Assembly: GCA_015847255.1 (NCBI GenBank)
Contig: JADLZK010001932.1
Span: 1 to 64,000, forward strand
DNA length: 64,000 nt
DNA from: Hyparrhenia diplandra
Lineage: Eukaryota; Streptophyta; Magnoliopsida; Poales; Poaceae
Direction of reading: 5' to 3'
The translations under genes were made by a program, and so were the position numbers. Below the pieces are notes generated by a model. That model was given only the letters and a program-made list of their open reading frames with translations. It had not been told where the DNA came from and ran no database searches. Of this stretch, positions 24,747 through 37,435 are shown in pieces (positions within the stretch are counted from its first letter, which is position 1; every line of letters starts with the position of its first letter).

Positions 24747-25858
24747 ATCATCTGGAAATACGTCCGGAAACTCACATATACTTTTGGGATGTCTTTGATT
24801 TCTTTAACACAGGTTGCACATACTTTTTCAACTGTCCTCTTTACAATTGGAAGTTGAATAAGGAGTTCAGAATTTCTCTCGGGTAACTTTACTTTGACAG
24901 TTCTATTGATGGTATCTATAATAGTACCATAACGGTACAGCCAATTCATACCAAGGATCACGTCTATATCTTGATCCTTTAGAACTATCATATTGGTGGG
25001 GAAATCATATCCACCTAATGATATGGGGATCTGATATACTACTTCTTTAGTACTCATACGTCCCCCGGGTGAGTGTATAATAAACTCATCTTTCATTTCC
25101 CCAATAGCTATCTCATGTTTCTCCACAAATGTTTTACTAATAAATGTATACGATGCACCTAAATCAAATAATATTACTGTAGGGTGTCTAGCGACAGGGA
25201 ACATACCCATCATGATTGGTTCCCTTGCAGGTATTTCCTCCACATTGGTGTAGTACACCTTTCCAGTTTTCTTTTCGCCCTTTCCCTTCTGAGCATTCTG
25301 GTTATTATTCTTGTTCTGCTGTGGCGGCTGACTTCCAGAAGCTACCGGATAACTTGGGTTATACTTTCGAGGATTGGGGCATTCTCGAGAATAATGACCA
25401 GGTTTTCCACAGTTATAGCAAATGGGTGTATGGCTTTGTGGAGTAGGGTTGCGAATGACAGGGGCATTCGGCTGACGTGGGTAAGGAAGAGCTGCAGTAG
25501 GTCGAACAAATGACTGCTGTCTAGGCTGGAACTGTGGTGGACGATAAGGAGGACGAAAATGATTCACGGGATGGTAAATCACTCTCTGACGCTTTGATTG
25601 TCCACCAGAATATCCAGAAGGTAAATTTTTCTTTTTCTTATCTTCCTTATGCTCGTATTCCATAAGAACACGATTCTTTTCCTCATAAGATATTGCCATG
25701 TTAACCACATCATGGTAAGAGTCCGTATCACGGATATTCATCATGGCATGAAGCTTTGGATGAAGACCTCGGATGAACCACTCCTTCTTTCCATCTGAAT
25801 TCACAAGTGCTGTGGCATATTGTGACAGATGATTAAACTTGCCAACATACTGAAGCAC
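24704..25858 (-). pseudogene. Gag (CCHC knuckle) and protease of the chromovirus
   Basis: An open frame of 384 codons. Residues 1-70 are the end of the capsid. Around residue 147 a CCHC knuckle reads CYNCGKPGHYSREC. Residues about 225-330 are an aspartic protease with FDLGASYTFIS, where the usual active-site D-S-G is D-L-G, then VILGMNWL. The upstream capsid part (26400-25860) lies in other frames, including 26098-25895. Confidence 0.9.
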
Positions 25859-26578
25859 CGAAGTCTTCTCCTTGCTTTAAAGCTAAGAACTCCTCTAACT
25901 TCTTAGCCGTAACTCCTGCTGGAATGAAATGAGTACGAAAGGCATGCTTAAATTCATCCCAGGTAATTTGATGTCCGGCGGGCTGCTCAGCTTTAAAATT
26001 ATTCCACCAAGCTCCGGTAGTATTCTCAAGTCAAGCAGTGCAGCAAAGATGGGCTTCTGATGATCCATACAAGTCATTAACTCAAACTTTTGCTCCATAG
26101 CACGGAGCCAATCATCTGCCTCTAATGGCTCATCAGCTCTACTAAAAATTGGAGGTTTTGTGCCAGTGAACTCTGGATAAGAAGTGTCTTCTTCATCATC
26201 ATGTCGACCCTTGTGGCCACGATGATTGTTTCCGATTCTGGCGAGCTACTTTTGTATCGACGAGTTCTTAGTAGTAGCTTGAACCAGAGCCGCAATGGCA
26301 TCGGTCAAAGTTCGTTTGGGACTGGGGTGGAGAGTGTGGAAGGTCACCCCTATTCTCGAGGCGGCATCGTTGTTGTGCGACATCCGCTTTTAAAACAAAA
26401 CTATATAACACACAACCAGATTTATTGAACTTGAAAGAAATACAAACAAAGACAACACATATAACTTATTCTTAAAACAGGGTTCTCATTCTACGCCTAC
26501 CCAAGGCTCATCTAAGTAGCCTACTATTAAACAAAACTATGTTACGTATTCTACAAAAATCTCATTCCTCCTCAAGGA

Positions 26579-27137
26579 TCATTTTCCCGACTCATTGTCA
26601 CTAACATGAGGCTCCGCTTCTTTCCGATTCTCCTCTTCTTCCACATCCTCTTGGATTACTACACCCAAATCCTCTTGTACTGCTTGGGGTTGGTGATTTG
26701 GGTTGAGAAGATCATTCATATGATGAATTTGCATATTCAGATTGACTTCTTGGGCTTCCAATTGAATAGCATAAGCCACCAGTTGATGATTATCTTGAAT
26801 TAGATGGTCACACTGATGCTGAAGTGCTGTCTTCTCGTGGACCGTCTCGATCAATGCCTGACTACATTCCCCATATTTTTGAGCACTTCGATTCAACTCA
26901 ACTTGCAGTCTTCCAATTTGAATTGCATCACGGCGCCTATCTCTAGCAGCTTCATCCAAGTCCCTAGTCAGGCGCTTGATTTCTTCTTGATGATCTTTAT
27001 TGGGCTTGCTACTACTTCCTTCTTGAGCTTTTGGCGTGGACCGGTACTTGCTTCGTGGTCATTTCTAGCGCAAGCCGGTGATGCGGGACGCCTTTTGGTC
27101 CTGTCTTCTTCCTAGGGGTCATTTTGGTACGGGCCAT
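26579..27137 (-). pseudogene. Gag N-terminus of the chromovirus
   Basis: The minus-strand ATG at 27137 opens a basic leader (MARTKMTPRKKTGPKG), as in related grass chromoviruses as I recall them. After a shift, 26959-26579 is a 126-residue helical segment with heptad-like spacing, probably a coiled coil, and an acidic end. The role in assembly is inferred. Confidence 0.7.
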
Positions 27138-27502
27138 CCTGTAGAATGGTTACGATTAGATTATCAAGATTTAGGTAGAAGGATCTAAAGATTAGCAAGA
27201 ATAGGGTTGATACTACTTAACCCAAACCACATTAAAGGGAAGGTAAACATTAACAAGTGATTTAAACATGATGCATGAATCGAACCTACGTAACAATTAA
27301 TAAAACTTTTGCATTAAAAGATTGTGTAAATAGGGCAATATATAATGCTACTCCACTTTTATCCTTTTGAAATTAGATAAGAAAAATTTTTCAATAGAAT
27401 AAGATAAGAGAATAAGCAATTTGGACCAAAGTAAGAATAAATTAGTTTGACCCAAATCATTTTGAAGTTTTATAAAGTAATGCTACAAGTAACACCGGTA
27501 AC

Positions 27503-27517
27503 GGAGGCTCGATGCCA
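27503..27517 (-). other. Primer binding site of the chromovirus
   Basis: The minus strand reads TGGCATCGAGCCTCC one base after the right LTR. It differs by a few bases from the plant initiator-tRNA-Met site TGGTATCAGAGC. Confidence 0.85.
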
Positions 27518-27518
27518 C

Positions 27519-30500
27519 TGTAATGAGAACCTTCCTTCAAATTACAGGCCCACATGTACTAATTATCGGTTCAACAACCTTTAATAGTCACATGTGTGCA
27601 CCCGTAACCCTAAAAAGTACTATTAACTATTCCAACCAGGATCCGCTATTACGAGGTCATTGGTAGATACAAACAGTTTTCATACATAATCAGAGTAAAA
27701 CAGCGGAAGACTTATATTACAATAATTTTACAACCATTTGTTTAAAACATGTTTTACAACATATAGGTGTGAGTAGTTGAAAGCTTATTACAAATATTAC
27801 ACTCACAGACCTCGCCCACGGGTCTCACTTCTTACTCATCGTCACTTTCTTCTTGATGGATTGACATACAACAAGGTCCAGTGCATGATGACCGCCTCTG
27901 CCCTCGCAACATGGGTTAACAAACCCTGAGTATAGAAGTACTCAACAAGACTTACCCGACTAAAGAAAATAGGAGAAGACTCAGGAATGCTGGTCTAATA
28001 GGATTCAAGGTAAGGCTTTTTAGCAAGAATCAAGGACTCTTTTGCGAGAAAAAGCTTACTAGTAGTGAATCCTTACTTTCAATATTTTAATCTCAATTTA
28101 ATTCCTCACCTACTCTAGGTGATCTTACACTATAGCATACACTTGTAGAAGTTCCATCACTTATTCCACCTCTTCTTTGTTCCATAAATTAAACTACGAT
28201 GTAAGTGGGAAACCAAGTCTTCATATCCGAGAAGCACGGCGATTTCGAAATCGATTAACCCAAATTGAAAGTTCTTTCCACATGACATATGTAGCACTTA
28301 AGCTTGCATATATCAACCCTTTCTTGGATACTCAAAACGGAACCGCATCCCACGCCACCCGAGAGTACCGTGACGCCTCCAATCCGGGACTTTAACCCAC
28401 GAGGGTAACACGCACTCCCGCCATCTCTCCACTCCCGGGCGCGGTTGTACGTTCCGATTTGACACCCCCAAGATCGCTTACCGGAGTATGTGTCCGAACT
28501 AGGGTCGATCGTCTCTGGGGTGACGCCTCCGAACAGATGTGTGCGATTGGTCCAACGACCTCAGGCGCAGGTGCGTTCCATAGTCTCGGTCCACATTGCT
28601 TACAACGCACGGTCCTTAATCGACAAGCCGGAAATACTACACCGAGACTCCATTCTCGCAAATTACCCGACCGTCTCATCTTCAACACCATATCCCGGTA
28701 TGGTTTCATCATATAGCATCCTTTCTCATCAAATGTCCTTCGAGCTATCATAAGGGACTTATCATATTTTGACTCAAAAATCTAACTAATATAGCAAGGC
28801 TAAGCGTTCTAGCATTTTACCAAAACGGCTATCAAGGTAGATATCTAAATAATCAAGGATGGATAATGCATCAATTAGGTTGTCACTCAACTCCTATCAC
28901 CTAATGCAAAGCATAAAGCAAAGGTGATATAATGCTTTGTAAAAACACAAGGAAGGTTTAAATGAACCGGGGCTTGCCTTGATCAAAGAAGTAACTTGAC
29001 TCGGACGACGGATCACGATATTCGGAACTCGGGTCAACAAGATAGCCTTCTTCGGAGGCCTGATCAACAACTTCACGATCTCCTTCGTTCACTATACGAA
29101 AGAATAATATATGCTTAACATGATGCCATGCATATAAACATAAGGTGCGAGAGTGCATGAAATGATAAACAACTTGAGTACAACTTTCCTTCACGATAAA
29201 GTTGCAACCTAACCAAAACCAACTTGTTGAACTACTCTACGAGATATCATCACCATTGCCTAAGGAGTTCTCAAGGACCATCTAACAGTCGTGTGGTTTA
29301 GGGTTCACAAAACAACCCAAAAATCTACCCAAAACCCTAAATTAGGAAACATTAAACCATTTGTTTTACACATAAAATAATAGGGCATGAAATAATAAAA
29401 ATTTTAACTTTCTCAAAACAAGCTCAAAATTTTTGTACAAGTAGATCATGTCATAAAACAGTACCAAAATAATTTTCATGATTTTTGGATAAATAAAATA
29501 ATTATTAAAAATCAACGAAGATGTATTTTTCAATTAAATTTTGTATTTTTAAATCATGTCAAAAGTATTCAAAATTCAAGTTTCATATTTTTCATAGATA
29601 GACATACCCATGGGAAGGCTACACAAAAATTTTCAGAATTTTTGAGCTAGTATTTGAATTTATACAAAATTTGGAAAATCGGATTAATTATTCAAATAAA
29701 AGAAATTGAATAAAACATTTTATAAATGGAAAAAAAGGTTTTAGGTTGAATTTGGCCCGTTATGGTAATGGCCTGCTATCGCTCATTCATGGCCCAGAAC
29801 TGTTCATGGTGGGCTGGTCCGTGAATGAGAGCGAGCCGGCTGGGATGAACAGTGTTGGGCGGGCGCTGCTACCGTGCTCGGGAGCTAGATCGTCGACGAC
29901 GACGGGCGACGGCGGCGGCTCGGGCTCGGCGTTCCGGCGTCTTTGGGGGCACGGCTGGGAGGAGAAGCGAGTCGTTTACGAGTACATCTTCGAGAGGAAG
30001 GGAAAACACAAAGAAAAGTGAGCAAAAGCTCACCGGAGCTAGGATGACGACGACGGCGGGCTCACGGCGCGGTGCCGCGGCCTAAGAAATGAGGAAGAAA
30101 GTGGTCGCGGGCGGCGATTCCGCGGCGAGGCGGGTTGTTGTACTGGGCTCAGAGGAAGAGAAAGAAGTTGCGGAGCTGCCGAGGGGCTTGGTTTGGCAAA
30201 AGGTGCGACGACCGGCGGCGACGGCGGCGAGGGAGGGGGCCATTCCGGGCGGCGTTTTTCAAAAAGAGAAAACGGCGACGACGCCGGCCTATTTATAGGC
30301 AAAGGGGAATGGGAGGTAGCTGGAGAGGTCGCGAACACCTCCAGGTGGCCGGATTCGAGAGGAAATGACGGTGGACGGCGGCACAACGTTGGCGCCGGCG
30401 GTGGCGCCGGTGAGGGGTCGGGTTATCAGAAAGGGGAGTAACCCTAACTTCAAATTTTCCAAATTACTCTCAAATTTTGAACTAAACTCAAAAATTTCCA

Positions 30501-31124
30501 AAAGCAACTTGCCTTAATTTTTCAAGATCTACAATTTTCACAATTGAAAGATTTTCAAATTCCGCATCTAAATATGACTTTTTGAAATGCAGAGTTCAAA
30601 ATTTTGAAATTTGAATTAAAAATTACTTTTTAAAATCATGTAACAACTTGAAAAACTTTGTACATGACTTTTGTTCCTCTCAACAAGATCTACAAACTAG
30701 CTTTTGGAAATTTTCTCAAATTATGCTTAGATTTTGAAATATTGAAAAGGGGGCAATTAGGGTTTTGATGAAATTCAAAATTACTTCAAAATTTTGAACT
30801 AAACTTTGAAAACTCAAAATACCAACTTTGTATAACTTTGAAAAATCTACCTTTTTTTGCTTTAATAACTATACCCAAATTCTTGATGGATTTTGAATAA
30901 AAGAAAAGGGGACAAAACAAGGTTTCAAAATTAGGGTTTCCGACAAAAGGGGGGCAAGTTCCGAAATCTGATTCCTCTCGCGTCTTTTTTTGTCCGACAA
31001 GGTACTCAATCATAAAATAAACTCATTTTAGTTCAATGCAACACATGGTGGGCTAAAATGCATGCCTTGCAAAGATCATGATGACATGTCGGGTTTTAGT
31101 GAAGGTAACACCGTGGGTGTTACA
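27519..31124 (-). repeat. 5' LTR of the chromovirus
   Basis: About 3.61 kb, paired with 18015-21766. The outer end is TGTAACACCC on the minus strand. It lacks the extra GC-rich stretch of the other copy near 29850. Confidence 0.95.
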
Positions 31125-31129
31125 ATATG

Positions 31130-31322
31130 CGATCTAAGTCTAACACTACCGACAACTTTTGCCTTCGCCGTGCCCTCTGCCCCACCCAACTCCACTTATC
31201 TTCCACCACTGGTGGCCCACCACAAATCGTTCTTGTCCCCGCCCCGCCATCGGCACCGGCCCCACCAAGGAGCGCTAGGGTCGCCAAATAAGCCTAGCAC
31301 TCGGGAGCGCCACCGATGGACA
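31130..31322. other. Host spacer between chromovirus and CACTA element
   Basis: About 190 bases, C-rich, with no coding signal I can defend. Confidence 0.6.
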
Positions 31323-31325
31323 CCT

Positions 31326-31520
31326 CACTACTACGTAGTGCGCCCCCTGGCCAGGACTTCTAATCCCGGCTTGTGGCTCAAACGGGAGTAAAGCTCGAGC
31401 TTTACTCCCTACTGGTATCTCTAACCGGGAATAATGTTCCCTCCTATAAATACTCCCACCCGCTCTTCGAATTTTCAACGGATTTTCTTCCTAAAGAAGA
31501 ACAAACAAGAACCCCTTCTA
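31326..31520. repeat. Left terminal and subterminal repeats of the CACTA element
   Basis: The end CACTACTACGTAGTG is followed by CGGGAGTAAAG, GAGCTTTACTCC, AACCGGGAATAA and similar motifs in both directions. In En/Spm such motifs bind the TNPA-type protein. Confidence 0.8.
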
Positions 31521-32189
31521 CTCCGGGTTTGCCAACCAAACCGGGAATAAAGGTTCGGCAATTTCACTCCCCACCCCCCATTTTCATCCTTCATTTCATA
31601 TTTTTGCACTTTTATAAATATAGTTGTTTCATTTAATTTTCTTTGTTTAGAGAAATGAGGAAGTTAACTTAATTTACCAAATCGTGTAATTCATTAATTT
31701 GTAGTTTAAATTAGGTGTCAATTTAATTTAGTTACATGTGTAGGAAACATGGCATGGCACGTAGTGCATGTTGGGCGCGTACCAGGGATCTATCGAATGT
31801 GGCCGGATTGCCATGCTCAGGTCCATCGCTACCTTGGAAATTGTTACAAAAAATACAACACGAAGTTGAAGCTTTGGCGGCCTACCATGGTGCAAATATT
31901 GAAAATAACAATGACCAAGGTCTAGCAATGGAGAATCGGGGAGATGCCAGGCGTAAAAATATTACTTTCTTAGGTTCATTACTCCATGCCCTATGAAGGA
32001 TGTTCTGCTTTAATTGATGTCTAGTTCTTCTTTCTCTGCTTTAGTGGAGTTTGTTGTATGCAGGCAAACAAAAGTTGTAGGCTACCTGTCCTAAAATAAT
32101 AAAATATACTATTCATGCATGTTGTGTATTTACTCAAATGTATCCGTGTTTACTTTTTTCATAATGATGATTATGTTCAAAAATTAAAG

Positions 32190-35100
32190 ATGAAGCAAAA
32201 TTGGATGTACAACGTAGATCGACGCTGACGATGAGTACAGACGTGGGGTGCATGAGTTCCTATGTGCGCCCAAGCAAACAAGTTTAAACGGTTTTATGTG
32301 CTGCCCATGTGCCTTGTGTAGGAATAAGAGAGAGTTTTCCAACTCACATATCCTTCATTTTACACGTATAAGTCGGGATTCATGCCCAACTATGTTTGTT
32401 GACCAAGCACGGAGAGACCAGGTGTCCCAATGGAAGAAGGTGAAGACGAAGGAGGGACGACGACAATGTTATTGCTGAATATGCTGAATTTGGTGATGTC
32501 ATACATAATATTGCAATGGAGGAAGATGAAGAGGAGGTGCCGCCAGGAGTTGAGGCCATCGATGGGCTTCATCGGGCTATTCGTGAAGCAATGTAATGAA
32601 TGCGAAAAAGAAAAGGAGAAGAAGAAGTTCGAGCGCATGCTAGAGGACCACAAGAAGTTGTTGTACCTAAGCCGTGATTCAGGCGAAAAAGTTGGGTACC
32701 ACACTAGAATTGCCGCAGGTGGAAGGCTAAGAATGGTGTTTCGACAATGCGTTTAGCCGATTATTGACTATCCAAAAGAAGATGCTTCCGAAGGACAATG
32801 AGTTGCCCGCCACCACGCACGAAGCAAAGAAGGTTGTATGTCCTTTGGGATTAACAATCAAAAAGATTCATGCATGTCCTAATGATTGTTTCTCGTACTA
32901 TGGCGAGGATAACGAGAAGTTGGATGAATGTCCGACATGTCATGCATCACGGTATAAGATCAGCGCGAGACGATCCCCGGTGATGTTGAGGGCGAAAGGC
33001 CTAGGGTGAAAATCCCCGCTAAGGTTATGTGGTACGCCCCGATAATACCACGCCCGAGACATTTGTTCGTAAACAAGGACCATGCAAAGTTGTTGCGATG
33101 GCACAAAGAAGACCATAAGATAGACGGCAAGTTGAGACACCCTGCTGATGGGTCACAGTGGAGAGCAATCGATTCAGAATTCAAGGATTTTGCAGATGAT
33201 GCAAGAAACGTGAGGTTTGCCTTAAGTACGGATGGTTTTAACCCCTTCGGGATCGTAACAGAGCCATAGCACCGCCCGTTACTGCGGTATCTACAATCTT
33301 CCCCCCTTGATATGCATGAAGCGGAAATTCATTATGATGTCGATACTCATCCAAGGCCCGAAGCAGCCTGGAAACGACATCGATGTGTACCTGAGGCCAC
33401 TAGTTGACGAACTTCTTCTTTTGTGGAATAAACCGATGATGTGCGTATGTGGGATGAGTACAAACAGGAACACTTTGACTTGCGCGCTCTGTTGTTTGTA
33501 ACAATCAACGATTGGCCGGCTCTAAGTAATATATCAGGACAGTCAAACAAGGGATATAATGCTTGCACGCACCATTTCCGTGATTGTAAGGGTATTTTTT
33601 GAAAAATCGTCGAAAGGTCGCGGTACCCCGGCTACCGATTGATTTCTTCCCAAGAGTCACGTGTTAAGAAAGAAAGGCAAACATTTCAACGGTACTTGAA
33701 CCACAATGCCAAGCCTCGCAACCGGACCGGGTCGATGTACCGGAGATGGTCAACGATGTCAAAGTAGTGTTTGGGAAGGACCCGGCAAAGATACCTGTTC
33801 CAAACGACGATGAAGGTCACGCACCCATGTGGAAGAAGAAGTCAATATTTTGGGAGCTACCCTATTGGCAAGTCCTAGAGGTTCGCAGTGCAATTGACGT
33901 GATGCACCTAACAAAGAATCTTTGTGTCAACCTCGCTAGGCTTCATGGGTGTGTACGGGAAGCATAAGGACACACCTGAAGCGCGATCGGACGATGATGG
34001 ACGCCAATACTTAGGCCCTACTAGCTTTGGTCTTAAGAAGAAGAGAAGGAAAGCATGTTTGAATGCCTAAACAACATCAAGGTACCATCTGGATTCTCCT
34101 CAAATATAAAGCGATTAATAAATGTGCCAGAGAAGAAATTTCAACACTTAAAGTCCCATGATTGCCACGTGCTCATGACGCAGTTGCTTCCAGTTGCGCT
34201 AAGAGGGATTCTACCTCCAAAAGTACGCCTCTGTTGCTCATGAAGCTATGTGCATTTCTCAATGAAATATCTCGTAAGGCAATTGATCCACGTGAATTAA
34301 CTAAGCTACTGAGAATGATGTGGTTCAGTTGTCTTGTCGGCTTTGAGTTGGTGTTCCCTCCATCCTTCTTTAATATCATGACACACCTCCTAGTTCACCT
34401 AGTCAAAGAGATTGCTATTCTCGGTCCCGTGTTCCTACACAACATGTTCCCTTTTGAGAGGTTCATGGGAGTCTTGAAGAAATATGTTCACAACCGGGCT
34501 CGCCCAGAGGGAAGCATCGCCGAGCGCTACGGAACAAAGGAGGTCATTGAGTTTTGTGTTGACTTTATTCCCGACCTTGACCCAATTGGTGTCCCTGAAT
34601 CGCGACATGAGGGGAGGCTAAGTGGAAAGGGGACACTAGGAAAGAGAACACTAGGAAAGAGAACATATATCAGTATGGAGGATAATAATTTTGATAAAGC
34701 ATAATATACAGTTCTACAAAACAGCACTTTGGTGCGTCCGTATATCGAAGAACATAAGGAGCTAATACGATCAAAGTTTCCTAACATGGATGAGGATTTG
34801 ATTAGGCATGAGCACTTGTCAAGTTTTATCTACCGTTGAAAAAAAAAAAAAAAATGTCAAGGTGATCGAGTCTTCCAGAAAGCGACTATATAGGTTGGCT
34901 GCACAACCATCATGGCATGTCCTCACATACAAAGGGTATGAAATAAATGGTAGCACATTTTACACAAGATCCCAGATAAAAAGGAGCACCAACCAAAACA
35001 AAGTGGTGTTGAATAGATGCCGAAGACCCAAATGGGGTTAAGGAAACATATTATGGCTGCATAGAGGACATATGGAAACTAGACTATGGAGGTAATTTCA

Positions 35101-35485
35101 AGGTCCCTTTGTTTAAGTGCCAGTGGGTGAAGTTGACCGGAAGCGGGGCTTTAGCAGATTGGCCCGGATTATGGACCGACAATGGTGGATCTAAAAACAC
35201 AGATTATAAAGAAGAACCATTTGTCCTCGCCAAAGATGTACGTCGGGGGTATTCTATGTCAAAGACATGGCTACAAAACCTAAGAAAGGGAAAAACAACA
35301 AGGAGCCAACAAATGATGAGCCCAGGCGCCACATAGTTCTTCGGGTAAATCAAACATCGTAGGAATTGAGGACAAGTCGGACATGTCGAGAAGATTATGA
35401 GAAGCAAATCGTAATTGTGCCTTTCAAAGTGAGCAAGGATCCCTCCATCTTACTCAATGAAGAAGACACTCCATGGACAAGATAG
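32190..35485 (+). pseudogene. CACTA TNP2-type transposase remnant
   Basis: The ATG opens MKQNWMYNVDRR, then frameshifts lead to a transposase-associated domain (EFLCAPKQTSLNGFMCCPCALC, 32250-32330). 32764-33009 has the zinc-binding start of Transposase_21 (VCPLGLTIKKIHACPNDC, CPTCHASRYK). 33006-33260 has AKVMWYAPIIPR, LLRWHKED and STDGFNPFG. 33300-33600 and 33746-33967 continue (GPKQPGNDIDVYLRPLVDEL; LPYWQVLEVRSAIDVMHLTK). 34055-34704 gives SHDCHVLMTQLLPVALRG and HNMFPFERFMG. The end, EEDTPWTR with TAG, is typical. Several shifts and stops separate the parts. The enzyme cut and moved the element. Confidence 0.9.
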
Positions 35486-35934
35486 AAGCCAACTTAATTT
35501 AGTGTTTGTTTAATATCGTATTTTGAGACAACCCTATATGTAATAATTATGACCTAACATTTGACAATGTTTGACAATGCTACGAATATATTTTTAAAAA
35601 CAAGTAATGTGAGAATTTTACGCATGATAATATAAAAATAATTTTCCTGTCAAAATACAAATATTTAATTATTTTATTTAATGACAACAATTTTGCATTA
35701 ATGAATTATTGATTATTAACTACATTATCATAGCTAGTCAATAGAAAAAGGTAAAATTTTTTTAGGTTACATATTTTTATAGTGTGGAGTAAAACAATGT
35801 GTAGTTAAATTATATTTTTCAAAAGTTTTAATATTGCTATGTAATTTGCTACATTAAAAATGAATTGTAGTGAATAAATGAAAACAAAATGTAAAAAATC
35901 ACAAAGAATGAAACGGTGGCGGGAAATGGAAAAA

Positions 35935-36130
35935 AAAATTCACCTTTACTCCCTATTTGAACTAATGGCGGGAGTAAAGGTGGGTCTTTTCGGGTTTGGC
36001 CATAAAAATTCACCTTTACTCCCAGGGCCGTGAGTTCGGTCGGGAGTAAAGGGGGACTTCTACTCCGGTTGTAGAGAGGAGCGGGAGTAAGGGCATCACT
36101 CCCGGTTGTGGGCCGGAGTAGAAGTCTCGT
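35935..36130. repeat. Internal cluster of CACTA subterminal-type motifs
   Basis: Between the two genes, CACCTTTACTCCC and its inverse GGGAGTAAAGGTG alternate with CTCCGGTTGT and ACTCCCGGTTGTGG. These are the same motif types that fill the two ends of the element. The cluster directly precedes the GC-rich stretch at 36130-36660 where the second gene should start. Confidence 0.75.
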
Positions 36131-36660
36131 GGTATATAACTCGGGCGCTGTTCCCCTCCTTCCTCCCCCTCCGCCGTCCGTCCCAGGCGTCGCCTTCGTC
36201 TCGCCGTCGTCGATCCGCCCTCGCCCTCCCCAATGTCGTCTCGCCGCGCCCGTCGTCGGTCCGAGATCCGCCCACACTGCCGCCGTCGGTCCCGGCCCGC
36301 ACGCGCCCGCCACGCCATCCCCCTGCCGACGCCGCCTCCACCTCGGCGTGGTCCTCGACAGCCGTAGCGACTCCGTCTCAGGCACCTCGTCAACGCCAAG
36401 CCCTCGCGCTCTGGCCCCTCCTCCTCGTGCGGCCGCCGCTCGCGCCCCACGCCGCGCCGCCTCGCCTCGATATCCCACGGACGCCGGGCTCCTTCTCGAC
36501 GGGCCGCACGTGGCGCCCTCCCCCACCTGGCTCGCCGACACCGCCTCGCCCCGACGGCCGCGGCGGCGCGGCGCCCGGCCCCTCCTCAACGCCAAGACCT
36601 CCCCGCCGGCCCGCCGACCCCGCCCCAGGCGTCTGCCATGCCCCGGCCGCCAAGGTAGAA
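36130..36660 (+). other. GC-rich leader/first-exon-like region of the second CACTA gene
   Basis: Very C-rich on the plus strand with several overlapping open frames on both strands. The position suggests the leader or first exon of the second CACTA gene. No domain is recognisable, and the long minus-strand frame is a composition shadow. Confidence 0.4.
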
Positions 36661-37184
36661 AAAAAAACATTCCAAGAAAATTTTAAAACAAATGTTGTAA
36701 ATCTAAAAAAAAATGTCAGTAAAAAATAAATTGAGAATAATTGTATAGGATTGTATGAGGTTGTATGAGAATTGTAAACAATGGTAAAGCCGTTAGAGTT
36801 TCCCGACGACTTTAGATTTTTCACGAATGTGTGTTAGGGTTTCCGACGATGATGAACTATACTTTTCGATGAATGCATGTGTTAGGGTTTCCGGACGACG
36901 CCGACGCGTTTTCCGATCGATGTACAAAGAGTTCAATGTAACATGTAAAATTAAAACTTAGTTTCCGACTAAAAGCACGTGTTAGGGTTTCCGACGATGA
37001 ACTAAAATAAAAACTTACTTTTCGACGAATGCACGTGTCGGGGTTCTCAACGGACGAACTAAACTAAAAACTTACTTCTCGGCGAATGCATGTGTTAGGG
37101 TTTCCTATGACGTCAAACGTGTTCCGATGTACAACGTAACATGTAAAATAAAAACTTAGTATGTTTTTTGTTTTTCAGGGATAG

Positions 37185-37385
37185 ATGGCCGATCCAGAGA
37201 CAACATCAACATGGACGATGAAGAATTAATGATGAATATTATCCACGGTGGTGGCAATGATCAAGTTGACGATGATGATAATAATGAAATGGAAGATGCA
37301 GATGTCGACCAATACTTAATGGATTTTGTGCGTAACAACCCGGCCGGTTATGATGAGGAGGTATATATGTGTTCATTATGTATGA

Positions 37386-37435
<50 letters not shown>

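Larger units (their letters stand above)
18015..31124 (-). mobile_element. Ty3/gypsy chromovirus (Tekay/Del-like), complete but decayed
   Basis: Large LTRs (18015-21766 and 27519-31124) are flanked by a perfect target duplication ATATG (18010-18014, 31125-31129). The internal region reads on the minus strand: gag with a CCHC knuckle, protease, reverse transcriptase, RNase H, integrase and a C-terminal chromodomain. This order and the chromodomain place it in the chromoviruses; the very long LTRs and the initiator-Met-type primer site fit the Tekay/Del branch. Every coding module has frameshifts or stops. Chromodomain integrases are known to steer insertion to heterochromatin. Confidence 0.95.

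Noticed and set aside
35849..36670. A 273-codon minus-strand frame in the CACTA element
   Set aside because: It spans AT-rich DNA, the subterminal motif cluster and the GC-rich leader; no protein would share all three, and it has no family features.
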